Positions 21,600 to 35,455 of a DNA stretch of 64,000 nt are shown piece after piece. Location of the stretch: contig JAODUP010000093.1 of the NCBI GenBank assembly GCA_025642065.1, positions 496,001-560,000 of the forward strand, in the 5' to 3' direction. This DNA is from Paralvinella palmiformis (taxonomy: Eukaryota; Annelida; Polychaeta; Terebellida; Alvinellidae). A program made the translations under genes and the position numbers. How positions within the stretch are numbered: position 1 is the first letter of the stretch; each line of letters begins with the position of its first letter. The notes below the pieces were generated by a model. It saw nothing but the letters and a program-made list of their open reading frames with translations, had not been told where the DNA came from and searched no databases.

Positions 21600-23400
21600 C
21601 GGTTCACCCGTCCCGTCGTTGATCACCTATTTCCTACGTCAGCTTCAGTAGTCAGGCTGACCACGTCATTACTCGCATTATTTGGTCTCCGGCAGCACTA
21701 ACAGGACCAATATAGTAATGATCACATTCCTTGACCAGTGACTAACCCTGATGGTAATTAGTTCATCCCACATCTCACTAGGCATTAGGACAAGGCTAAC
21801 ATATAACGTAGAGACATTTCTCAGCATAGCGCGCCGTTGCTCGCCCCAGTTGCCGGTTTATACTGTTTTTCCGTCCCGCGATTACTATGGACCGGTGGCA
21901 TTCATTAGCATATCGGGTCGATGTCGGGGTCGTCTGCTATCGCCGGTGTAATGGTATATTTGGCCTCTGTACCATATGCATATTTCATACCCCGGCGATA
22001 ATCACCCAATATCTGGTGCTAATCAAACACAAACCTCCAACGGAATATCCAATGATAATATTAACAACATGCCTAAAGTTGGTGATAGTTCTCTCACACA
22101 TCTTTACTCTGGAACCCGCCCCCTCTCTCAGACAATGTTCTCCACTTGTAGAGAACTCCCCCCCCCCCATACACACAGAGAGAGTGGTGGGGAGTGAGAG
22201 AGCGGCTTTAACAATTAGGCCAGTTCGCGTTAATTGGTTATATCCTGATTAACAATTATATAAGTTACTGACAACACATATTGTGTACCTAAGTTGCTAG
22301 TGTTAGTTACGTATGTATAGGTTATATAAAATATTCCTCCCCAAGGATTCTGCTTTTTTAATTAGTGAGCTCTAGTGTGCATCAACAGAGTTTTATATAT
22401 GTTAGTGGCTTGAGACCAAAAGAGAGAGATAATATAAATCCATCAGCAGCAATATTTATATAAAATGTCTGCCACCTCAGATCTTCCATTCATTATTACA
22501 CCAACTTATTAACCACACAAACTGCCCATTCCTGCCATGTTCCCGGTGATAGATGTATGATCTAGTTTCTAAACAAAGCAATTCCAAACCAGCAGTAGGC
22601 CATTCTTACTGTTACCGTTTATAATTAACGGCCTTATACTCAAAGTATATACGCTTCTGGTTTGTGATCTCCTTCTAGACTAATTTATCTTTTTGCTAAA
22701 TTTAGTTTTTATATTGCTAATTCTTGTCCAACACCAGATGGCATACTGAAACTAGTTAACAAAAACAACAAAAAACTCATTACCTGGAATAGTGTGAGTT
22801 ATATAGCATCAAAGACTTGTAGGAAATTAATAATTATCTGTACATATGTTATATCAATGAAGTTACTAATTATGATGTTGGACTTGTATTTGTCAGCTTT
22901 TAAACCCAGTGTGGATCTGGTCAAATCATTTATCTTACATCACATAATGTATATGTGACGTATTTGTTGCTCATCATCTTTATATTACCACTTAAAGGGT
23001 CAGATGTGATTAGGTTAGTGTACATATTATTGTTGGTTCTATCTATGATCATTATCTTGATAGACCATTTACTGTAGTCAGGGCCTTCCATAACATTAAC
23101 GTATCACTCGTTAAACATGTATATTTCACATTTAATTAAATACTTTTAGTTCATAGAAGCCGACATACTTGTGTGTGTGTATGTTGGTGTGTGCATGCAT
23201 ACGTGCACCGGCCAGTTGTATTATAACAGGATAGTGTATCTGAACATCATCATTATCATCACTATAAAGAGATTTACTTAAAGCAGATTTTAACATGTTG
23301 GTTCCAATCAGAAATCACCATTTTACCTGAAGCTATTGCTCACATGATAAGTACATATACCTTTGTGTCTGAGCTCGCTTAATTATAGTCATATGGGAAG
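21600..23400. other. non-coding stretch; 21600-22250 is G+C-richer
   Basis: The first 650 bp are CpG-richer and have overlapping open frames (the longest at 21887-22252), none recognisable and with low-complexity ends. Poly-C lies at about 22150-22160. A+T-rich and featureless after that. Confidence 0.4.
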
Positions 23401-23408
23401 TGTGTAAT

Positions 23409-23530
23409 GATATTAATTGGATGGTTTTAGTCTTGATCACGTGGTGAGAATATATGATATTAATTGGCTTGTTTAATCATCAGCAGTGACACATGGTAAG
23501 AATATCATCATTTTCATTGCCTTGTTTAAT
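23409..23530. repeat. degenerate tandem repeat, period about 47 bp
   Basis: GATATTAATTGG recurs at 23409-23420 and 23456-23467, each followed by a GATCACGTGGTGAGAATAT or ACACATGGTAAGAATAT segment. A third partial unit (CCTTGTTTAAT) follows. Confidence 0.55.
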
Positions 23531-24192
23531 AATGTACAAGTAGTAAAGACAAATGAATTTCCTTAAATTTATATTAGTAAGTCAGAAGATAAAACCAACC
23601 ATTATAGCTATATTCCATTGTGCACACCCTCAAAATCATGTTCTTTATCAGTTCCTGAAATGTGTTTAGAGATTACATTGAGATAGGTTTTGTCCAAATA
23701 ATGAAGTCTAGGAGTTACTGTTGTATGAGGTACCTCATACATCACGTTTTATCCCCTAGTGGCAGCAGAACAAACTATCATTTGAAATGTAATCAGTTGA
23801 TGAAATGTTTGGGTCAATCAGGACACCTGTTTGTTTTCTTTCCACCAATGTTTACCGGTTATATTGGGAACTATTGACAAGGACATTTCTTGTGACCTTG
23901 GAACCTCACCCAGGTATCCCCAACTTCCCAGAAGAGACCACCTGATAGGTTTATGAGCTTGTGTTGCTCATCAGCAGGAAACAAGGTATTAGTCTCTCTC
24001 TCTCTGTTACTAGTGGTTGATGAGATCCCTACAGTTGTTAGTTCAGCATTATAGAGCATTACAGAACTCGGAATTGTGTTGGGCTGCTGGTTGTACTCAG
24101 ATTTAGATTGTCATCACAGTCATTATTATCGTGGAAGTGAACAAAATCAATTGTAATAAATCTTTTTGAATAGTTTTATTTCCTAGTCACAA

Positions 24193-24320
24193 CAGATAGC
24201 ACACTTACAGCCACATACCTCTTCCACCAGAATTCAAATCCTGACCTAACTAAAACTGATGAGTGTTTCATCTTTCACTTTGCCTCATTACCTAATTAAC
24301 CCATTTAAGTTTAAAACAGC
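24193..24320 (+). mobile_element. SINE copy, diverged
   Basis: A B-box-like ATTCAAATCC (24230-24240) is followed by the family core GAGTGTTTCATCTTTCACTT, TGCCTCATTACC and CCATTTA. The head is truncated or diverged and the (ATC)n tail is not visible. Confidence 0.6.
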
Positions 24321-25358
24321 AGTAATTCATATATCACTTATCATGAATGAAGTATCACAATTTCCATAAGCAGTATTCATAGATGGTTAGCACATATATG
24401 TGCAGAATTTAATATAATAAAAACATAATACGTTAAAAGGATATCTTTTCTCTTTATGTCATTGAACAGAATTATAAAAGTTAGACAACTCTTAAGTATT
24501 TATTATCTAACACATTGCCTTTATTATAAGAATTTCATGGTTGGCCAAGTACTAACTTAAATGATGAATAAAGGCTTGATTGAATTTAAATAATGGACAA
24601 TGCTTGAATGAGGTCTTCCAAGTAAAACCTCATCTAGTTAAGTGGCTGTTGGTAGTTTGTTGGAAAGCCATCGAGGGAATGAGCTGCAGATATACTTATA
24701 TGTTTAGCCACCGAATCATCTCGTGGCTGATATCATCTAATTATTTTGTTGTTGTTCCCTGAAGCTAGTCGATATGGCTAAGATTTACTTTTCGAGATAG
24801 GAAAATTGTATTAATTCATCTGTTAATGTTCTTGTTGCAAGTGTGTGTGTGTGTGTCATTCTCATCAGTATGTTGATGTTCAGAGTAGACAATATTGTGC
24901 CACACGATTTTGTTATAAAACCTATTGCTGGTGTTGCCATCTGGCTGATGGGACCACTAAAGCGGATCCTTTTCAATTGATTAACTTTCCTTGCTTATTT
25001 GCGTGGGGGGAGGTGTTCCATGGCACTGTTGGTTGCTGGGTGTGGTCAGTAGACCTCTGGTTGGGTTCTGTTTCAGATCCCAGCATAATAAATGTGTCTG
25101 GGGGATACTTCATCTAATTTTATTTCCCTATAAAGGGATAGCCTCTGAGCAATTGTATGTCATAGATAGTGACCAGTACAGAAGATGAATAAATAATTAT
25201 TCCCTGTTTAGTTATATGCCTTTAGTCCACCTGGGCTATCATCCCCATGGCTGGTCTATTAAAACAGGTGCTAACATATGCCGTACCCTATCATTGAGAC
25301 CACCTGCATCATTAAAAAGTAGTTTTTCCACTACAATAGTCCTGTTAAAGACCAGAAC
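24321..25358. other. non-coding stretch
   Basis: No recognisable gene. A short (GT)n lies at about 24840-24857. Confidence 0.45.
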
Positions 25359-25384
25359 GATGATGATGATGATGATGATGATGA
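25359..25384. repeat. (GAT)n microsatellite
   Basis: About eight GAT units. Confidence 0.9.
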
Positions 25385-28300
25385 CTGCCATCAGATTATT
25401 TGAATAGTATTTATTGTACGTTTGTTTTAAGCGTGTTAATTTTGGCTCAGGGCAAGAGTGATGGACTAGAATCTAAAATGTTCTTAGTTCAAATTAACTT
25501 GTTGGCTACTCAGGCCTGTCATGTATGCTTAGAAAAGTGACTGTAGCTGCAGAATATAAATCGAACAAAAACTTCATTTAAAGGATTACCCTTTAAATCT
25601 GTTTAAATAATTTTCTACCTGTCATGATGCTATTATGAAGTTGAATAATTCAAAACTTTTATTAAATATGCTCCCTGTTAATAATTCTGAAGATCACTCA
25701 ACATTTTTAATCTGGGATATCAATGTCAAAGAACATCAGTCTAAAGTTTGATAGTCATTCGGTTCAGCCGGTCTGTTTGTAAGACGTTAATTTGACAACA
25801 TACTTGATTTTTATATATATTAGTCTTCATATATGGTGTTCAATCAGTTTGTCTACTAATAACATCCCAGAATATTATGAGAAGTAAGAAAGTAAATAGT
25901 ACTCTGCCTTTTGTAATGGTACCATATTTCTAACCACCACATTTAATAATTAAATGATTATTTTGCATGAGAAGTAAATATTGAAATTTTCTTTGGTGAA
26001 CCAATATTTTTTGGCATGGGTTGCATGTTTATTATCATTATTTTTCTTCAAAAGAATCTGTTTACTATACAAAAAGCTCCACTTTCACCAAAATTGGAAT
26101 CATCCAAGAAATATTTTGAAAAACTTCAAAGCTGGAAATAACATCACAACATATGTCACAGAATGATGATATGAAGAAAACTTCTGTTACAAAAGACAGG
26201 CTTGATTTTCATTCAGATACTCTCAGATTATATTAAAATTGCGTAAAATCCAAAACTTTTTATCAGGGTTTTATTAAGTGCCCTGCAAACAGCTACATGT
26301 GGCTCGTTTTTTTCTCCAGAATTTTCTTCACTGCATTTCAGGTTTTTATTCCCTCAAAACCTACTATCATCCTTGGTGTATGTATGTGTGTGTGTGTGTG
26401 TGTGTGCGCACGCGCGCGTCCATGCGCGTGTTTGTGTGGAAAGATACATATATAGATTATATTCTGTCATTAGATTAGCCAAATTTCCACATCTGGTGCT
26501 GAGCCTTCGGTGCAGGAACTCCCACAAATACTGAGGGGTTCAGGGTATAAAGTCAATCCGGTTTACCCACCTAAAGGACAGGCCTGTCTCTAATGTAATG
26601 GCTAGGCGAACCTAAGAAATAAATAATTTATATACATGTATCTAGCAAGGTATGATAGTTGACGCATAGCAGAACTGTGAGGTCATGTTCAATTGCCTTG
26701 ACCAGCAGGAAATAATAATGAGAAAATGGCAATTCTAGAGTTTATGTTCTTCTTCATCACTTAATTAGCATGCTTTGTATAACTTCACCCAAACACCTTA
26801 AAGGCTTCTAGCTGCTTTTTAAATAATACATAATCAGCATGTTTCTGCATTGGCATTAAAATAGCTGATACTTGAAATGTTTACCTCATCGAGTTAATAT
26901 TGATTTATGAACCTAACCTTGCTAGACTTAGTGTTGTGGTTCAGGTAGGTTGAGATAAACCTAAAATACAAGCATAAAATGGCTGTTGGTATTAAGTATT
27001 CAAAGATTTATTATTGAGATTTACTTCTTAACCAATTATCCATGAGTTGCTCAGGAGTACTCAATTTAAGCAGATATATGGGAATACTATGTATCGCAGA
27101 TGCTAGTTATTGGCTAATTTATATAATTCTGTGTGTCTTGAAATGTTATTAGTCAATGTTTTTATGAATTTCTAAAAACAAACATGGCTAATTTCTGATA
27201 AAATAATCCTGTCAGATTTTGATGAGAAAAGCTAAAAATTCTGAAAATTTTCCCATTTCTTAATTATATATACATGTATATACATATTAAATACTGTTAT
27301 AGTAAATATTAAAATATACACATGGGACAAGGAATTTTCATATTGTATTTGTGAGCTGTAGCAACATAAATAAATACTAAGAGTTACTCTCTAGATATCA
27401 TTAACAGATAGACAATCTAAGAGAGGATATGTTCTGTAATATTATTACAGGTATCAATTTTATGAGAAATTACTTAAAATCAAAACAGATCTCTGGCTCA
27501 TATATTGACTGAAAAATCAAATCAAATATCTTATTACATTGTGTTGTTACTGAAGAATGCCTACCAATATCAACTGTCCATGTTAATAATGAGATATCAG
27601 TTTGCTATTATCTAGAATGATTTTTTTTTATGATAGTCTACATCTTCTCAGCCATAATGTTAGAATATAACAGCAATAATTTGTATTGAATATGAGTGAC
27701 ATATCTTGCCAGTTGATTGTAATGTCAATCTTGTGAAGCTGTTGTCTCTAGAGTGGTGTAAGGAACAACCTTAACCAAGGTTAGTAAACCATTTGTACAC
27801 GTCTTATTCTGCTTCTTGTTAAAATGTAATTTTTGGCCATTTCCCACTGCGTATTGGCTGGGAAGTGATCCATCACAGACAACTGATTTCTGATGTATTG
27901 AGCTGTGGAGTTTGGCATGCATTCAAAATAAGCTATTTCCTCGAAAATTGACAAGTCATTCATATCAAAATGCAGTAGTTAGTAAACGTGATTTGACAAG
28001 GAGTTAATTATATATTACCTTTGTTTAAATATAGGTTTATGCCTCAATGTGCTATTTTGATAGTTAAACGTGTCTGTAGCAAACTGTTGGCACATTTGAC
28101 ATCAACTGATGATTATCGCAGCTACAAATTCTCAGCTACCAGTAAAGTTTGGTTGGGACCGCTAGCAGATTAAGAAATATTTTCTATAAATACATGTAAA
28201 CGTATTGATTTGTCGTTGTAAAAGACAAGTATCAGTCACAGAATGCACAATCTGATTATGACTTCTTTTAATGGTTAATCCACATCTATTGTTATCCCGT

Positions 28301-29394
28301 GATGGATGCTAATTAATCCGTATCCTTCTTTATCCTGGGACTGTTCATCATCTTAATATGAATCGGAAGTTCTGTCTGCATCGTGTGCATTTCAAAAACC
28401 GGACCATATTAGCTATCATCTGTAGAGTGATGTAATTTTCTAAATTAAGCTACATGATACTGGGACATTAGGCAAGAGATTTGGCTGTCAGCGTGTGAGC
28501 CATTCTTCATGCGGAGATTATCTTAAGTAGAAAGTGTATGAAATAGCGGGTTAGCTGACCTTGACTTTGGAGTGCATTTCATAATAAGCTGACACGCTGA
28601 AGATAATGCTAATGGACGTCATACTGTCTGTGGGTGGATGTTAACGCCTAATGGAGGATACTTGTTTGGTGGGCTACCAACGTGATGGCTTACCTGGGAG
28701 TGGGCTACCCGTTTTGTACCCTACCTGCCCCGTAGACTACTTGCCTGCCTGGCTATCCATCTCCCTGGCAACCCATAGATGTGTCTCGCTACCACATTCC
28801 ATTATTTCCTTAACTAAAAAATTCAGCAGACAATAAAAGTAAATAGTTCCTTTCAGCCTTTAATTATTAGTTGTAAATCTACAGGAATAGATATAATAAG
28901 ATTTTTGAATACTGAAAGGAAATGTAGTAGTACAGCTTATAAATTACACACCTGATATGAAAATGATAAACAACAATATAAATTATACAACAAATTAAAA
29001 AATTGCATGTTATATGTTTAGATGCATGCATTATTATTTCAGAGAAGCTGGTAATATAATTTTTCTGATCCAAATTTAATATTGATATTACAGGTATTAT
29101 GTTTTTGTTTTAAATATAAACATGAAGAAATTGGAATTTTGGTCATTTTAATTTACCAGCCATGCTGTTACTGTTAGATCAGCATTAGCTGAATGTGTGC
29201 TATCGATTAGTTTAATTTGATGAACATGTTTCTGATAGTGAAAATGGTAGCCAAAAATCAGTAGCCAGTTATTCCTGTCACTACACTGTCATGCTTCATA
29301 TGATGCCATGAAATCTTGAAATTTATATTGTGAAGTATCCATTGAATATAATTCAAACCTGATAGTTGTGTTGGTTTTTCTCCCATTCTCCAAT
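25385..29394. other. non-coding stretch
   Basis: Contains the (GT)/(CG) tract at 26376-26438 and nothing else recognised as repetitive. 28200-28650 is more complex in composition, with two TTAATCC bicoid-type homeodomain motifs; it may be regulatory but this is weak. A tRNA-like degenerate patch near 25440-25500 (GGCTCAG .. TTAGTTCAAAT) could be an old SINE head. Confidence 0.4.
26376..26438. repeat. (GT)n(CG)n alternating microsatellite
   Basis: GT units pass into GCGCACGCGCGCG, then CATGCGCGTG. Alternating purine-pyrimidine, Z-DNA-prone. Confidence 0.85.
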
Positions 29395-29419
29395 AATGAG
29401 CTAAAGTCACTATTATTCA

Positions 29420-30300
29420 CCAAAGTATTTGATACAGTGAACCATGACATCCTATTAAGAAAATTAAACAAATTTGAAATAAGGGGATTTTTAGAAAACA
29501 AAAAAACAATAAGAATTAGTGAAAACAATTCTGTTCTTAAAATTATAACTTATGGGCTCCCACAAAGATCAATATTAAGTCCATTATTATTCTTGATCTA
29601 TATAAACGATTTTAAGTACCCTGTCACAAATCACCTTTCCTATAATGTATGAGATGACACTAATATTTTTATCCAATGGAAAGGGTTTGCAAACAAATTA
29701 AATATGATTTAAATATTGAAATACCAAAACGTTCACTTTGGCTCAAAGCTAATACACTTTCATTAAATATTAAGAAGACATGTACAATGACATTTAGCAA
29801 TATTCGTAATGTAAGATTTTAACAGAATCAACAACATTTATGTAGATGGAACTCAAATAGATACTGTTAACCATACCAAGTTTCTGGGCGTTATAATCGT
29901 TAATAAAGTCAAGTGGAGTGAGCATATAAAATTTACATGTAAATACTATCTGAGAGTATGCATTTTCTGGAAAGTTAAGAACAAAATAACTTTGATTAAC
30001 CTATATTATTATGTTTTTATTTTAAATATATACCCTTCTATTACCTATTGTAACATAGTGTGGGGAACAGCCCCAAATTATGCTAAATTTAGAAGTCATA
30101 CAAATGTTTTATTTAAAGCACATCAAATTATGAACATCTATCAACTAAATAAATGTATAACTGGTATATTAATGTACAAACATAACAGGGGTATGTTACC
30201 TAATATTCTTAATGACAATGTTCATGAAGCACACACCTTCACACAACTATGATATGAGACAACATATAGCTTACAAAATACCATATTGTGAAACCAAAAC
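29420..30300 (+). pseudogene. LINE (non-LTR) reverse transcriptase remnant
   Basis: Broken pieces of a LINE ORF2 protein. FDTVNHDILL (29428-29457) is the RT motif with a catalytic Asp. A segment then appears deleted, and GLPQRSILSPLLFLIYINDF (29554-29613) matches the conserved G.PQGSIL.PLLFL.YINDL block. The catalytic motif follows as a stop codon plus DDTNIF from 29650, so the usual residue before DD is destroyed by a nonsense change. YCNIVWGTAPN at about 30040-30075 is the downstream connection domain. Several stops and frameshifts make it dead. Clade is probably Jockey/CR1-like. No 5' half, 3' tail or target duplication was found. Confidence 0.85.
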
Positions 30301-30429
30301 CAGACAAAACAGTCACTTGCTGTAATATTTTGGGTCCAAACTATGGAATACACTAGTATTATGAAGAATCATTTTGAAGATTGTACAGCTATAGATATAT
30401 TTTAACAAGAAACACTGCACAATTAGGAT

Positions 30430-33400
30430 ACTAAGTGGTTTATTTGAGTAAAATAGTATGTACATGTATTAATTTATGTGAACAGTAATTGCTAATTAAG
30501 AAAACTCTTTATCGTGTTTTTATGACATTTATATGAGTAACTGTGGTAACCTCACGTCAACTAATTGCATCAAGGTGGCATACATTATTTTGATAATTAA
30601 AAAAAAAGGAATCTTAAAGCAGTTCGCTTCTTTCCTGGTTATTGTTGATTGTCCATCGTGATGTGTATCTACTATTGCATGTGTTTGTATGCTATATTGT
30701 TTTCAGACAAACAGTCAATAAAACAATCGATCATTCATTATTTAAACAAAATACAATTTTATCGGTCATCTGATTGAGATAATATTATTAGCATGACCGC
30801 TTGATGCAATTACATACATTTATGTGAACAAAACATGTGAGATAAATGCGTATGTGTTATATTGTACAATAAATAGATAGTTTCTGTATTTCCTTGATTA
30901 ATAAATCATGTTTTCCTGACATTTCCACAAAAGATGATCACTCGTTTTAATTTTCTAAATTCCAGAAATGCTAATACAAACACAAACGTTGTTCTGTGAA
31001 TTAATAAGAAGGCTCTTGGTGAAATCTGATTTATTACATTCTGGAAAACCTGAATAAACAAATTGATAATCACAAGCCAAATTATTTTACCTTATGTTCA
31101 GTCCCCAAATTAAATGTCCAAATATATCTTTTTACAAAAATAATTGTGGCCTGGTGGTTTCTACTTCAGGTGTAGTTAAGTCCTATATCATAACTAAGAT
31201 TATGGTAACCAAATTAATATTTGTAACAAAACAGTTATTTTTTAAACAAATGTATGGAAATATGCTGACTGTGTCTCAGTCACTGAGGTTAAGCAACAAC
31301 ACAAATATGTATATAGTAATACAACTTTTCGGTTAGCACTGGGAGGCTATGATTTCATACACAGAGTCACCACATCTCCACCGCAAATTATACTGATTTG
31401 TATAGAATGTGATATTTATATTGATAATCTATGCCTTTGATGTGTGGTTTAAAGCTAATCTTGTATTAGCTCACACAATTCCATAAAGAAGTGATTCTTT
31501 ACATTGACAGACCTCATTAAGTGTATGAGTCGATGACGCTTGACCTTACCACTTGAGCTTGATGTGGTAGTTGATCCAACAGACCAAATGAAGAACGTTG
31601 ATAGCCAAGAAGTGTTATTATTTCCAAAATAGTTGTTTCATAATTAACTTGTTTTTTTTAAATAATCAGTACACAACACAGTGATTAGCTGTCAACTTAT
31701 AATGAATCATGTTGATATTGTGTGCTGGCTACAGTTCTGTGTGTAGAGAAATAAGCATATATTACTGTAGTACTAATTTGATTTTGTTAGTAATCTATAT
31801 CAGGAAATACACAAAGTGTAGAAGTGTACAGATGTGTGTTTGGCATTTTAAGTATTATGTTTATTTAAAATTTTTTAAGTTCCCAAATTTGATTTCAGTA
31901 ATCTTAAATTAGCGCTATAAAATAACGACACATTCTGACTGATATTCTATCTACTTCTAGTAATTTCAAATACAGTCAGTTTTCATACAGTTACTATCTT
32001 GATTTCAACGGTTCATATTCAAGAGGTGGGGGAGTGATGTAATGTAATTTAAAATAAAAATCTGCTTCATTGTAAAATTTTAGGCAAAATTTGTATATTA
32101 AATGTCAAATGAATATTAATTTACCGTTTTGCTACATTTTACCAGTTCTTCATTGGTGATATATTCACATTTTTATAAGGATTTGAGAAATGAATGATTT
32201 CTTACTGAGAGGTTAATGTTTGCAAAATGTAGATTCAGGTTACAGACAGTCTATTAGTGGGTGTTTAAGTATCCCATAGCAGATCATTAACAAAGTTCCT
32301 GAATCACTGTACCGGTATACATCAAAAGTGTGGTCAGCAATAAGTTGACATGAGATGATCTTATAATAACATATCAATACTAAAGATATTTACCGGGTAA
32401 CGTTGTCATGTACTGAAATTAGTCGATGCTAGAATAATGTATTTGGTTGTATGTCAGCTAACATTTATGTTGGTGTGCCTCACTCGGGCCAATTGCCCAT
32501 AAAGGATGTCTGCCCAAAAGGTTGTGGCTCCTCACAATGGATGGGTTTCCCCCTTCAGTTTATAGTATGGTCTAGTTGGCGAGTAGCTTTACTGATCCAC
32601 GAAAACCTTTACTTTATTGCATCTAGTGGACTAATGGTATAAGTTCTAATGACGATAAAGTGCTGCTGTTATGAGCACTAATTCATCTTTGTTCTGTGTT
32701 CTTTTTTCCATAGATTATTAGAGTACAGTTAACTCCCATCTCTGTGGCCATTTAAATTAAAATAATTTTGTATTTCAGATAAAGAAAGTCTATTTCTTTT
32801 ATCCACTTCCCCCTTTTGTTATACATTATTTAACCTAATAAGGTCTATTTTAAAGTGTTAAGTCAATGTTAATCAGTTCATACCGGTAGTTGATGGAGTA
32901 CCTGACCTAAGTAGGCTATTATTCATTGGTCTTCTAATATTTAACCTTAGACACATTTACGACATTTAAAAAAAATACTTCTCCGTGATCATCTTATTCT
33001 TCCTTGTGTTCAGAATATCCCTCATGTTTTCTCCTTAATCGATATGCTGTGTCGAACATTTCGGGATGACACGTAGTTTTATAGTGATACGGAATCAATT
33101 TCTTTCAATGTGAATAATGAGGTAATACCCACCCCTTTGTGGGAACACAAGGTGGTGGGCTTAAGAGTCAGAGCCAGCATTAAACAGTGCCTTGTCTCCA
33201 GGATTTCTCATCCAGTTGATCTTCTGGACACTGCCATGGTGCAATTGGTCTTGTGCATTACACATTAACTCATTGGCCTGACTAGTAGCAAAGTTGGTCA
33301 CAGACGTACACCACCCGAGTTCCAATGTTGCCTGTATCTGTTGAATGTTTCATCCACCAGTGAAACGCTTCAACCTGATCATCTAATTTTCCTAGATGAA

Positions 33401-35160
33401 ACCAAAGCCAGCACTCAATCTGTGCAGTTGTGCTCACCCCTGCTATAAATGGCAATCTTCTGGTGGTGTTATGCTCTACTCTCTCCACCCAAACACCACA
33501 CTAATAGTCTTCAATTACTGATGGTCAACAAGTAACACTGTCCAATGCCGGATAGTGAAGTGAAAAACTCGTTGGCCAACTTTGTATGTGGTCGACAATA
33601 AGATGTCATTAAGTGGTTTAATTGAAGTCTGGCCACAGACAGTCAGCTATCGGACATCGATAGACTTGTAGCTGGTCAGTTAGTTGACATTCTGTTATTT
33701 ACCGACCTGGATGGTGTCCTCTAGTGTACGTTATGGGTAGATCAGGCGGAATCAGGACTCCGTAAGTTTCAGTAGGTGTGTCTAGAAGGGGGGTGGGGTA
33801 TGGCTAGGTAGTGGTTAAGCCATAACATCTGCATGATTTTGAGTTGTTTGTTTGCTTGTTGATGCCTTCTGGTTTGAAGCTATCATTAAGTTGGGTGACT
33901 AATGAAATGGTTGACTTATCTCAGGTGATGGATGGATAAGTTGATTGGGTGGGAGAATAAGTGATTTATGAGTCCATTTAGGTCATATGAGAAGGTATCT
34001 GAGTATGTGAGATGGTGAGTGGGTCTGGGCCAAATTTACGAGTTCTTGAGGAACTGAGCAAGCAAGCCAGTACATGTCGTGAGTGAGTCAGTCAGTCAGT
34101 CAAACAGAAAGACAGACATATCAAACCAAGTTGCTTTATCATCCCAACATCTACATTATATCTAATGTATATTATAATTAATCATAAAAGATGCAGCGAT
34201 AAACCCAACAACAGATAAACACTCCTAAGTAACCAAGACACATTATGAAGTATAAATGGTCTGAAACTAGCCAAACGACTAAACCATTATTGGACCAAAC
34301 ATTACACCCATCTATCTGTTATTATCACGTCAGAGGCTTTCCAGTCTTTCATTAGAAGCGTCGGTCGTTTCTGATTTAGTTTGAAATAGGGCAGCTTGAA
34401 GAAACAAGTCTTTTATCATCCAGGCACTTTACTGTGGAGAGTCAGTGTCGAGCTGCGCTAGATGTCGCTGTCTGTTTGTACGTTGTCTGGACTCCGGTGT
34501 CTGTCTGGCTTAAACTACTTTCTGGGAGACGTTCCTGCCGTTGATTACCGGTATGTCGGGAATGTGACAGAGCACCATACTGGTCGTAATATCTCCTACC
34601 TTTACTGGTATTCAAATGTGTGTGTGTGTGTGTGAGATGACAATGATGCGCATATGTTGTGTGAAGTGTCAGTCATACTAATACATTGAAAACTGAAAGT
34701 GTATGTATTTATTATAGGATACTGGTCATTACACTTGCACAACTGACCATGGTGCTCTTAGTGAAATATTTTGAGGTATATTTGATAAATTGGTTGAAAG
34801 GTGTATAACATTTATAGTTTGTTCAGCATGAATGGTTTACTCATATGACATCATCCAGTTCTCACAAAGGCAGCCTGGAGTTGGAACTGAATGAACCTCC
34901 ACAAAAGTATATCTCCCAACACTTGTAACCTGCTGGATTTCCATTAATTAACTTTTATTTCACGTCCTCGTTTATCCCAGGCTGATAAATCTCTCATAAT
35001 AGCTCATACTGTTCCACATTCGGATAAGGAAAGATGTTAAAACTGGCCTATTTTTCTTTCTCCGTGGAGAGTTTTTCCCGTGGTGAGTATTCCTGGGTTT
35101 GTGTGAGGTTTCCCTTGATGTCATCCCTCAGCTATGATGTTGCGAATGTGATCAGCTTCG
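30430..35160. other. long non-coding stretch
   Basis: No convincing gene. Present are an imperfect 14-bp stem hairpin at 33128-33159, degenerate GATG/GAGT/CAGT-rich sequence at about 33940-34110, and (TG)n at about 34617-34634. The 68-codon minus-strand frame at 33282-33488 is unrecognised. Confidence 0.45.
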
Positions 35161-35172
35161 ACGCTAAACACT

Positions 35173-35355
35173 GGGCGCCTCCGTCGTCTAGTTGGTAGCG
35201 CATTGGACCACAGATCACTACCCCCTCAGTTTGAATCTCGGGTGTATCTGAAGGGTGTTTCATCTTTGACTTCGCTTCATTACCGTTGAGGTCGCTCGGC
35301 CCATTTAGCCTACCATGTGCACAAAAGTGGCTTTAAAACATCAATTAATCAACCC
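35173..35355 (+). mobile_element. near-complete tRNA-derived SINE
   Basis: The best copy of the family. The head GGGCGCCTCCGTCGTCTAG has an A-box (TCTAGTTGGTAGCGC) and a B-box (AGTTTGAATCT) of RNA polymerase III type. It is followed by the core ATCTGAAGGGTGTTTCATC and CTTCGCTTCATTACC, then GGCCCATTTAGCC and a tail ending GTGGCTTTAAAACATCAATT. A six-base AACACT occurs on both sides (35167-35172 and 35356-35361) as a possible target duplication. It encodes no protein; mobility would depend on a LINE partner. Confidence 0.8.
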
Positions 35356-35423
35356 AACACTAAAATATTCACTGATAGTGATTTTCAGGCAATAGAAAAC
35401 CAAGCTGTAAACGTTTATATCAG

Positions 35424-35455
35424 TTGTGTGTGTGTGTGTGTGTGGGGGGGGGGGA
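35424..35455. repeat. (GT)n followed by poly-G
   Basis: A GT run passing into eleven G residues, the same arrangement as at 2529-2560. Confidence 0.9.

Noticed and set aside
21887..22252. 121-codon plus-strand frame
   Set aside because: Runs through poly-C and GA-rich sequence, overlaps other frames, and has no recognisable domain.
33282..33488. 68-codon minus-strand frame in G+C-average DNA
   Set aside because: No recognisable domain and no convincing splice sites at its borders.
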